A stretch of DNA of 64,000 bases, from NCBI RefSeq assembly GCF_009928525.1, contig NZ_JAABOK010000004.1, forward strand, positions 186,001-250,000, written 5' to 3'. The notes beneath the pieces were generated by a model. It made no database searches and was not told where the DNA came from. It saw only the letters and a program-made list of their open reading frames with translations. The stretch is from Chitinophaga solisilvae. Lineage in GTDB: Bacteria > Bacteroidota > Bacteroidia > Chitinophagales > Chitinophagaceae. Below are positions 1 to 6,349 of this stretch, in pieces. Both the position numbers and the translations under genes were made by a program. How positions within the stretch are numbered: position 1 is the first letter of the stretch; each line of letters starts with the position of its first letter.

Positions 1-594
1 GCGGGGAAAATAGGTATTCAAGGGCATAGCTTCGGAGGATACGAGACTAACTATATTATAAGTCACTCTGATATTTTTGCAGCAGCATTATCTTCATCCG
101 GGTTTAGTAATCTTATTAGTGCTGCCGGAACGCTTAAAGAAGATGATGGCAGCAATTTTTTCTGTAACTGGTCAGAGTCAGGACAAGGTCGTGTTGGAAG
201 TAGTTTCTATGATAATCCTGAACTTTATATTAGAAACTCACCTATTTTTAAGACCGCTAGTATAATTACTCCACTCTTGATGGTAAATAATAAAGGTGAC
301 GGAAGTGTCCCATTTCAGCAGGGAGTTGAACTTTTCCTGGCACTACGCAGATTAGGGAAGAAGGTATGGATGCTACAGTATGATGGGGCAGGACATACAA
401 TCGGAGATATGAAAAGCAACCTTGATTATCAAGTCAGAGCATTCCAGTTTTTTGATCATTATCTCAAAGGAAAACCAGCTCCCAAATGGATGACTCGTGG
501 AGTGCCTGCCAGGTTTAAAATGAAAGACAGGGGACTAGGCTTGGATACAAGTACGAATCCGTTTAAATCATCACTTCTTTCTGTCGAAAAATAG
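1..594 (+). CDS. S9 family peptidase (prolyl oligopeptidase type), C-terminal part
   Basis: The reading frame is open from the first base, so the N-terminal propeller and the start lie outside the window. The visible 197 residues form an alpha/beta-hydrolase catalytic domain. GHSFGGY near residue 9 is the nucleophile elbow with the active Ser at 10, the NNKGDGSVPFQQ stretch carries the acid Asp, and GAGHTI carries the catalytic His. This arrangement is typical of S9 peptidases (DPP4/acylaminoacyl-peptidase group), which cut small peptides in the periplasm of Bacteroidota. A hairpin follows the stop. The gene faces the cysteine-peptide cassette tail to tail and is similarly AT-rich, so it may belong to the same acquired block; that link is inference. 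Confidence 0.88.
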   Translation, partial: AGKIGIQGHSFGGYETNYIISHSDIFAAALSSSGFSNLISAAGTLKEDDGSNFFCNWSESGQGRVGSSFYDNPELYIRNSPIFKTASIITPLLMVNNKGDGSVPFQQGVELFLALRRLGKKVWMLQYDGAGHTIGDMKSNLDYQVRAFQFFDHYLKGKPAPKWMTRGVPARFKMKDRGLGLDTSTNPFKSSLLSVEK

Positions 595-610
595 AGAAAT
601 TAAGTAGAAT

Positions 611-655
611 AATCCATCCATTCTTCTTAATGAGAAAAATGGATGGATTTTCTTT
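611..655 (+). terminator. Hairpin terminator after the S9 peptidase gene
   Basis: A perfect 12-bp stem (611-622 with 638-649) with a 15-base loop is followed on the plus strand by TTTCTTTCT. It sits 16 bases after the peptidase stop and 17 bases beyond the end of the last peptide gene on the other strand, so it may serve both. Confidence 0.6.
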
Positions 656-666
656 CTGAGTGAAGA

Positions 667-918
667 TTAAAACACTGTGGTTACACCAATTAAAGGACAT
701 GTAGTTGTTAATGCCAGGGGCTGGGTACAATGACTCTTAATTGGTGAGAAAGGATCAATTGCCAGTGTTGTAACCAGCATGTTGCACTTCAATTCTCTAT
801 TGGGATCTGCACAATATATCCGATTATCAGACATGTTATTCTTTGCTTTTACTGCTAAGACCAGTGATATGATACCAATTATGAATATGATACTTAGGTA
901 AATGCGAGCATTTTTCAT
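667..918 (-). CDS. Secreted four-cysteine small peptide, copy 4 (divergent)
   Basis: An 83-residue product with a basic start (MKNAR), a hydrophobic stretch at about residues 5-23 ending in VKA, and a short polar tail with four Cys spaced C-x8-C-x18-C-x9-C. It aligns over its whole length with the three tandem genes upstream (shared YCA-P, SP-K, LTTTC and IGV) but is the most divergent member. The N-terminus fits a signal peptide or anchor, and the four Cys could form two disulfides. The overall look recalls small DUF6520-like Bacteroidota proteins, but I cannot confirm membership. Function unknown; last gene of the cassette. Confidence 0.75.
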   Translation of the reverse strand: MKNARIYLSIIFIIGIISLVLAVKAKNNMSDNRIYCADPNRELKCNMLVTTLAIDPFSPIKSHCTQPLALTTTCPLIGVTTVF

Positions 919-1106
919 AATGTTTTTTTTATAAGATTTTATTGGAAATACTGTTCACTCCTCTTTTCATAGAATGTGAAGGTATTGCACTAGTTAAGTT
1001 GGTCTACGCATAATAAAGATTTCATTTGGATCATTTGAGCAGAAGAATTATTGGCTTCCTTATGCTGAATTTTACTGTCAGGTGGAAAATTTTTCGGAAT
1101 CGTTGT

Positions 1107-1157
1107 ATCTTCTCATAAAGTTATAACGTTTAAAAAATTATGACTTTATGAGAAGAT
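1107..1157 (-). terminator. Long inverted repeat after peptide copy 3
   Basis: Arms of 20 bases (1107-1126 and 1138-1157) pair with one mismatch around an 11-base loop, starting six bases past the stop of the peptide gene at 1164. No clear U-tract follows on the minus strand, so it may stabilise or process RNA rather than terminate by itself. Confidence 0.5.
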
Positions 1158-1163
1158 TGAGTC

Positions 1164-1406
1164 TTATTGACCACCAAGAACTCCAATAGATGGACAGGTA
1201 GTAGTTAAGGCTGTAGGACTTGTGCACTGACGCTTAACAGGAGATAGAGGTGCAATTACAAAATTGGTCATCTTTAAATCACACTTTTTGTTGTTGGGGT
1301 TGGCACAGTATACATTATTCGAAGTGGTCTTCGCTTTAACAGCAAAGGTGCCACCTATAACAGCCAAAGCCACTATGGAACCGAGGATTATTTTAGCTTT
1401 TTTCAT
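1164..1406 (-). CDS. Secreted four-cysteine small peptide, copy 3
   Basis: An 80-residue product: MKKAKIILG start, hydrophobic segment to about residue 23 (GGTFAVKA, a plausible signal-peptidase site), then a tail with Cys spaced C-x7-C-x18-C-x9-C. It is closely related to copies 1 and 2 (shared SNNVYCANP, KKCDLK, SPVKRQCT, LTTTC-SIGV) with changes concentrated in the middle of the tail. The start is fixed by alignment with the paralogues. Each copy has its own spacer and downstream inverted repeat. Likely secreted to the periplasm or cell surface; no known function. Confidence 0.8.
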   Translation of the reverse strand: MKKAKIILGSIVALAVIGGTFAVKAKTTSNNVYCANPNNKKCDLKMTNFVIAPLSPVKRQCTSPTALTTTCPSIGVLGGQ

Positions 1407-1438
1407 AAGTAGAAGTGTTGTGTGATGTTTTTTTTTGC

Positions 1439-1476
1439 TATAGAGCCATAACCTTTGAAAAGGCTATGGCTCTATA
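1439..1476 (-). terminator. Inverted repeat after peptide copy 2
   Basis: Arms 1439-1453 and 1462-1476 (TATAGAGCCATAACC and its near complement) pair over 15 bases with one mismatch and an 8-base loop, just past the stop at 1487. The minus strand continues A-rich, so a classical U-tract is absent. Confidence 0.5.
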
Positions 1477-1486
1477 AATGTTCTCC

Positions 1487-1729
1487 TTATTGTCCAGCAA
1501 TTACACCTATTGATGCACAGGTAGTAGTTAATGGAAGTGGAGCAGTACATTGGCGTTTAACTGGGGATGCCGGTTGAATTACCCAGGTAGTAACTTTTAA
1601 GTCGCATTTTCTGTTTATTGGATTTGCGCAAAAAACATTATTTGAGCTAGTTGTTGCTTTAACAGCAAATGCACCACCTATAGCAGCCAGAACAGCTATT
1701 GAACCGAGAATTATTTTAGCTTTTTTCAT
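1487..1729 (-). CDS. Secreted four-cysteine small peptide, copy 2
   Basis: An 80-residue product nearly identical to copy 1 in its last 35 residues (VIQPASPVKRQCTAPLPL then TTTC-A-SIGVIAGQ), so the two arose by recent duplication. The frame stays open upstream to 1777, but the start at 1729 (MKKAK) is chosen because it matches the other three copies and gives a standard signal-peptide-like N-terminus. Four Cys with spacing C-x7-C-x18-C-x9-C. Role unknown; see the cassette finding. Confidence 0.8.
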   Translation of the reverse strand: MKKAKIILGSIAVLAAIGGAFAVKATTSSNNVFCANPINRKCDLKVTTWVIQPASPVKRQCTAPLPLTTTCASIGVIAGQ

Positions 1730-1806
1730 GATTAAAGTATTAAAGATGTTAGAAATAAAGTTTTCATGCAGCATCATATGGTATGCATGTTTATAATTAC
1801 TGATTA

Positions 1807-1854
1807 TTAAATTTCAGTAATTAGTCCGCTGAATGCACAGGTTGTAATCAGGGA
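1807..1854 (-). pseudogene. Decayed C-terminal remnant of a fifth peptide copy
   Basis: Between copies 1 and 2 the minus strand reads S-LITTCAFSGLITEI-stop, which lines up with the LTTTCASIGVIAGQ-stop ends of the intact genes, including the last Cys and the stop position. Nothing of the signal region or first three Cys is left; upstream is the hairpin that follows copy 1. This is a scar of deletion or unequal recombination in the array. Confidence 0.55.
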
Positions 1855-1867
1855 TACTCTTTTATAA

Positions 1868-1899
1868 GAAGTCATAGCCTGGTAATTGGCTATGACTTC
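1868..1899 (-). terminator. Hairpin after peptide copy 1
   Basis: A perfect 12-bp stem (GAAGTCATAGCC and complement, 1868-1879 and 1888-1899) with an 8-base loop, 12 bases past the stop at 1912. Every gene in the peptide array has such an element. Confidence 0.5.
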
Positions 1900-1911
1900 A
1901 AAAGATACTTG

Positions 1912-2154
1912 TTACTGTCCAGCAATTACTCCTATTGATGCACATGTAGTAGTTAATGGAAGCGGAGCAGTACACTGACGTTTAACTGGTGATGCTGGCT
2001 GAATTACCAGGGTAGTAACTTTTAAATCACATTTTTTGTTTAATGGATTAGCACAATAAACATTGTTTGAAGTGCTTTTTGCCTTAACAGCAAATGCGCC
2101 ACCGATAGTTGCCAGAACAGCAATTGCACCAAGGATTAATTTTGCATTTTTCAT
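1912..2154 (-). CDS. Secreted four-cysteine small peptide, copy 1
   Basis: An 80-residue product with start MKNAKLILG, hydrophobic segment ending GGAFAVKA, and tail Cys spaced C-x7-C-x18-C-x9-C. It is the first peptide gene of the cassette in the direction of transcription, 95 bases after the thioredoxin-like lipoprotein gene. The sequence after the hydrophobic part is rich in Thr, Pro and Lys with no enzyme motif, which suggests a structural, signalling or toxin-like peptide matured by disulfide chemistry; that is inference. Confidence 0.8.
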   Translation of the reverse strand: MKNAKLILGAIAVLATIGGAFAVKAKSTSNNVYCANPLNKKCDLKVTTLVIQPASPVKRQCTAPLPLTTTCASIGVIAGQ

Positions 2155-2249
2155 GTTAATTAGTGCTTTTTAGATTCAAAAAGCTAAACTTTAGGTTTGA
2201 AATAAACGATTATAATCGGATGTTTTAAGTCGGTTGTTTTACTTGAATC

Positions 2250-2750
2250 CTATTTTTTTTCGATAGCTCTTGTAATGTGCTTAACATCTATTTGGCCCAG
2301 GTAAGCTTCTTTTAATTTTCCATCTTTCCCATAAATGGCTGTGTAAGGAACTCCACTTGTATTAAAGTATTTTAAGAAGTAGTTTTCAGAGTCCATGCCA
2401 ATTGTCAGATTTGAGTATTTATTTAGTTTGAAGTATTCTGAAAATGCCTTCATTAATTGAAATGGTGGAGAGGAAAAAATATAGAATTGTATATCCTTTA
2501 GTTTAGATTCATTTTTTATAATCATTTCCATCTCAGCGTGAGAGTATGGGCATTGTGGTCCAAAGAAAAATAGTACTACTGGTTTTCCTGCCGGGGCTGC
2601 TGCAACATTTACGTGTGTAATACTGTCTGTCAGGAGTAATTCGAATGAAGGTATTGCAGTGCCTTCCTTTCCGGTTTTTTCCGGTTTCCTATCAGGGCCG
2701 GAGCAACTATAGAGTATGAAAAGAAGCAGGAGAAAAGGAATTAGTCTCAT
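2250..2750 (-). CDS. Thioredoxin-like lipoprotein with CPYS instead of CxxC
   Basis: A 166-residue protein. The N-terminus MRLIPFLLLLFILYSCSG has a lipobox-like LYSC, so lipid attachment to the inner or outer membrane is expected. The rest is a redoxin/TlpA-like fold: VVLFFFGPQCPYSHAEM holds the active-site loop, and GVPYT carries the cis-Pro. The second catalytic Cys is replaced by Ser (CPYS), giving a one-thiol site that would favour reduction of mixed disulfides, peroxidase-like or chaperone-like use rather than dithiol exchange. It lies 22 bases downstream of the MauE-like gene and just upstream of the Cys-peptides, which suggests they are its substrates. Confidence 0.8.
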   Translation of the reverse strand: MRLIPFLLLLFILYSCSGPDRKPEKTGKEGTAIPSFELLLTDSITHVNVAAAPAGKPVVLFFFGPQCPYSHAEMEMIIKNESKLKDIQFYIFSSPPFQLMKAFSEYFKLNKYSNLTIGMDSENYFLKYFNTSGVPYTAIYGKDGKLKEAYLGQIDVKHITRAIEKK

Positions 2751-2772
2751 GGTATTGAATTTTGAGGTATTG

Positions 2773-3261
2773 TTAAAAAGTAAAGTGACTTAGCTTCCTT
2801 TGTAAAAAGAACCCAAATGAAGCAAGAAGTATCAGAGCTGCATTTACAGATAGATGTTGTTTCCAGGAAAGTAATTCAAGAATTCCCCCACAACTACATG
2901 GAAGATGTTCGTTGTAGTTTAAGATGAATATTATATAAGTAGTAAAGAGGGTCATGATAATGCAGGTAGCTGCAAATCCAATGACTCGCCATTTAGGAAC
3001 AATAAGCAATAAGGAAATGATGAATTCCGATATCGGAACTACCCAGGCAATATGCGTGGAAAGACTTGATAGTACAGGAGAAGTAGAAAGTTGCCCTTTG
3101 AATACTGAAAAGTTCAGTATCTTGCTCGTGCCTGTATATATAAATAATAGTATGAATATAAAGGCAGTTGCCTCGATTATTATCTTACTATGTGTTAAAT
3201 TGATTTTTAAGCCTTTGTTTTGGATACCTGGAAACTTAATGTGAATCACTTTATTTGTCAT
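2773..3261 (-). CDS. MauE/DoxX-like redox membrane protein
   Basis: A 162-residue protein with four hydrophobic segments (about residues 28-48, 68-88, 95-113 and 138-155). The loop before the last segment carries HLPCSCGGILELLSW, the CxC-containing motif seen in MauE/DoxX-type proteins of Bacteroidota, which are thought to help disulfide formation (MauE in methylamine dehydrogenase maturation). Neighbours are a thioredoxin-like lipoprotein (22-base gap) and the membrane GT-C-like protein upstream (15-base gap), so the three genes probably form one operon with the peptides. Confidence 0.82.
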   Translation of the reverse strand: MTNKVIHIKFPGIQNKGLKINLTHSKIIIEATAFIFILLFIYTGTSKILNFSVFKGQLSTSPVLSSLSTHIAWVVPISEFIISLLLIVPKWRVIGFAATCIIMTLFTTYIIFILNYNEHLPCSCGGILELLSWKQHLSVNAALILLASFGFFLQRKLSHFTF

Positions 3262-3276
3262 GTCCTTATGTTGATT

Positions 3277-5343
3277 TTACGAAAATGAAATATCAGCTTT
3301 GGATTTTATCAATTGTGTGTTCGTGCCAAAAGCAGACGTGATGATATATCCCATAAAAAGAAAGGTGAATGATTCAAGTACTATAATGGGAAATAATTGA
3401 AAACGTAATGCAACTGGTGATGCGAAGACGCTGAATAGAAAGTTTGTCAGCCATAAACCTGATATCAGCACCAATCCAAGCAGTAATCTAGGAGTTTGCC
3501 TATGCCCTTGTAATAAAAGAAACCCTGACACACTTAGAAGAAATAGTACATTAAAAATGCCTACCAGAATCTGATAGTAATCCAGTATGTCATTTGTTGG
3601 ATTTTTAACTCTACTTATAACTTTAGTTGTTTTATATTGAAACCATGCTTTTGCAATGGGTGGAATAGTATCAGTGCCTCCGTTGTATTCCTTTAGAAAC
3701 TCAACTGGCGGTGCATAGTACTTGATTGCATTTGGCCATAAGTAATACTTTGCAAATGTTAAAGGGTATTCTCTGATCAGGTATTCCCCGTAAGCCCCAT
3801 AGAGAGGACCCATTGATGCCCAGGATTTGAGATTTTTTTTAGCTGTATCTTTTTTTTGTACTGATGATTTGTATATTAATAATGGAGATGAAGGGTCCCA
3901 CATATAAACGGTGCTGGCCATCATCATCTCTGAAGGATGTGTACTTAAATCACGGCTGGTGTCAAAGTAGGTGCGTACCATCTTGTCCAGGTTGGTGAAT
4001 CTTTTTGGAACCGGTTTTACATCTGAACTATCGATGTATCGATAAGCGTATAGTGCATTATTCGCTAATTGCCAACCTGTGAAGGGGGAGAATTGATATT
4101 CTCCGGTAAGATCCTTGTATTTTAGACTGGTGTAATGAATGAAGCAACCTATGAATACAATGCCTAGAGCTAATCCTGTTATTTTTATTCGTATCTGTTC
4201 CCTTGAAATAAGGAACGCAAACCCCGCTATTAATGGATAGTATAAGGCATTATACCTGATAGTGAAAACAAGAAAGATGATGATGCTGTGAATGATTACC
4301 AGCCTAATTCCTGGCTTATGTATAATCCATAGAAGTGTATTGAACCATAGCAGACTCAGGGATAGGAATAATGCATCACTAGATACCAGATTACCCAGGA
4401 ATAATAAAACCGGATTAAGCACCATGAATCCCCAGAGTAATATTTTTGTTATACTATGTGGATTGTAGAAATAAAAAAGCGTAAATAATAAGCATTGAAT
4501 GTTTCCCTGTAGAAAGAAATATTGAAAAGCAATTAATGCTGAGTCATAATGCCAGAAGATGTTGAATAATCTCAAAAATACAGAGTATCCAATGGGATAT
4601 GTATTGACTGATAAATTCCACATAGCTGTTTCCAGATAGGAGAATGAATCACCATGAATAAAATTTGGATATGGATAGAATGACTTGAAAATAATAAGTT
4701 GAATTATAGATCCGATTATTCCTGTGATTAAAAGCCATCTGTTTTGTGATGAGCTAAGAATATATTGCTTTAAACTTTTAAGCAGAATGCCTGGTTCTGA
4801 AGAGATTATATGCATATCTGTCTTCTTGGGATCTTGTGGAATTTCCAATGCAATTTTTTTTATAACATTATCCGAATGATTAATTTCCTTTTCTGCAAGA
4901 GAATAATCAACCATCCAGAAGTTTTTACTTCCGGTATGACTGCTGCTCTCTTTATCCGAAAGGCTGAATTCCGGTTGGTTTGCCGTTGATAATATCAGGA
5001 AGTAGTCAGCGTTTATCTCAGAGGCAACACCTGAGTGATCCATTATTAGAACAGATCTTATATTTTCCTGTGTATTCAGATATTGAATCCGGATTATTTG
5101 CTGATAGGAAATAACAATGCCTCCGATACTACTTATTTTAGATAGCAGACTTTCATATATTACTTTCTGATCAACTGTTGTTGTTATACTCTCATTTGTA
5201 TTCAGTACAATGGGGGTTAAATCGGCCTGTAGACACAATTGGTAAACTGCACTTATGCTGATAGAATTTAATCCAATGACAAGAATCTGTTTCTTCATCT
5301 TGTATAAATGTTTTGCGCTATTTTCAATAAAGACCTGTTCCAT
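3277..5343 (-). CDS. Fusion: degenerate flavoprotein-like domain plus GT-C-like membrane glycosyltransferase
   Basis: A 688-residue protein. Residues about 16-150 begin KKQILVIGLNSISIS and later read ADYFLILSTANQ, which resembles the nucleotide-binding part of thioredoxin-reductase/FAD proteins, but the GxGxxG pattern is broken and no CxxC is present. From about residue 205 there are roughly ten to twelve membrane spans; the first long loop after a span has HGDSFSYLET, an Asp placed like the catalytic Asp of GT-C (GT39/PMT-like) enzymes. The two-part layout suggests an enzyme that modifies or transfers material outside the membrane, tied to redox partners downstream. The start may instead be the internal Met at 5298, just before the Rossmann-like strand. 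Strongly AT-rich. Confidence 0.6.
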   Translation of the reverse strand: MEQVFIENSAKHLYKMKKQILVIGLNSISISAVYQLCLQADLTPIVLNTNESITTTVDQKVIYESLLSKISSIGGIVISYQQIIRIQYLNTQENIRSVLIMDHSGVASEINADYFLILSTANQPEFSLSDKESSSHTGSKNFWMVDYSLAEKEINHSDNVIKKIALEIPQDPKKTDMHIISSEPGILLKSLKQYILSSSQNRWLLITGIIGSIIQLIIFKSFYPYPNFIHGDSFSYLETAMWNLSVNTYPIGYSVFLRLFNIFWHYDSALIAFQYFFLQGNIQCLLFTLFYFYNPHSITKILLWGFMVLNPVLLFLGNLVSSDALFLSLSLLWFNTLLWIIHKPGIRLVIIHSIIIFLVFTIRYNALYYPLIAGFAFLISREQIRIKITGLALGIVFIGCFIHYTSLKYKDLTGEYQFSPFTGWQLANNALYAYRYIDSSDVKPVPKRFTNLDKMVRTYFDTSRDLSTHPSEMMMASTVYMWDPSSPLLIYKSSVQKKDTAKKNLKSWASMGPLYGAYGEYLIREYPLTFAKYYLWPNAIKYYAPPVEFLKEYNGGTDTIPPIAKAWFQYKTTKVISRVKNPTNDILDYYQILVGIFNVLFLLSVSGFLLLQGHRQTPRLLLGLVLISGLWLTNFLFSVFASPVALRFQLFPIIVLESFTFLFMGYIITSAFGTNTQLIKSKADISFS

Positions 5344-5596
5344 AAGTAGTGAAATACATAGGATGTATGGATATTAATCAGGCCGGGTAAATGTGGAAGA
5401 AATAACTTGTTTTATGGAACCACAGGCTTACTTCTGAAATGTTTTAAACTATCAATCGTAGTAGCATCTATACATCCATTCTGAGTTGTATATTCTGTTT
5501 AGAAGTATTGCTCTTATAAATATCGCATTACTTTTGACGTTGTCTGGTTTTTGGAAGGATAAAAAAGATTCTTCAAAGGGATTCTTTGAGATATAA

Positions 5597-6328
5597 TCAG
5601 AGTAATATTTGCCATTGATATTTGCGTGAAGATGCTCCGAAATTGTTGAACTGTTGTTTGACCAGAAGAGAAAGATCATCCCTGGATATCTTTTTTGAGT
5701 TCTTTTCAGCCAGATTGATGTTGATTTCTTTTTGGTTTCCCAAATTCTGTACACTGGTAGCATACCATGTTGTGTGTAGTTTAGGTATAGCAATTCCCAT
5801 GATCATACCAGGGAGACCTGCGAATGATTCCGGCCCCCCGCTTATGGGTATTCTGTCTGTGTAAAAGGCTATGACTACTAAGGAATCCATTACAGTACAG
5901 GATGCCTTTCTGCAGGTTACACCTGCGATTACTCTACTGTCGGTGCTTACTTTCCATGCTGTTGAGAGAATATTATCTGATATCAGAAAGCTTTGTTCAA
6001 AGATTTGCTTTTGGATGGTAATAAGATTGCTGGTGAAATCTGTTAATACAATATTTTCAGCGGCTACCTGCCACCAGGCATTGATTGAACCAGATGTGGC
6101 TGGGGCTGTTGGTTTATATAATGACCGGTTTTCTATAAAAGAAAGTTCATAGTTTCTTGTGTAAAATGCTGATTGTTGGCTGCTGCCTGTATTGAAGCGC
6201 CCTTCTTCCTGGGCGATCCTGGTCAGATTTACTTTTTTCTCAAAAGTAATTTTTCCACTGGTAATAAGCAGCTGAGCATTACTTGTTAAGTATCCTATAG
6301 TTAAAATGCAGTAAATGAAGAATTTCAT
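5597..6328 (-). CDS. GLPGLI family protein
   Basis: A 243-residue protein with a signal peptide (MKFFIYCILTIGYLTSNAQ). SFAGLPGMIMGIAIP carries the family-naming GLPGLI-type motif, followed by TTWYATSV, also typical. Upstream, YTDRIPISGGPESF fits the family. The product is exported; the family is found only in Bacteroidota, often next to TonB-receptor-like barrels, with no proven function. It starts 21 bases after the barrel gene and probably shares its transcript. A second overlapping frame at 5452-5793 was judged a shadow, because the ending ASSRKYQWQILL looks like a normal family C-terminus. Confidence 0.85.
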   Translation of the reverse strand: MKFFIYCILTIGYLTSNAQLLITSGKITFEKKVNLTRIAQEEGRFNTGSSQQSAFYTRNYELSFIENRSLYKPTAPATSGSINAWWQVAAENIVLTDFTSNLITIQKQIFEQSFLISDNILSTAWKVSTDSRVIAGVTCRKASCTVMDSLVVIAFYTDRIPISGGPESFAGLPGMIMGIAIPKLHTTWYATSVQNLGNQKEININLAEKNSKKISRDDLSLLVKQQFNNFGASSRKYQWQILL

Positions 6329-6349
6329 AAGATGATGATTGTACCGGTA

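Noticed and set aside
1730..1777. Longer start for peptide copy 2.
   Set aside because: The other three copies all begin at the equivalent MK-A/MKNA position, and the extra residues spoil the signal peptide.
5452..5793. A 113-residue minus-strand frame overlapping the end of the GLPGLI gene, which could mean a frameshift extension.
   Set aside because: The GLPGLI frame already ends with a normal family-like C-terminus, and the extra frame has no recognisable motif.
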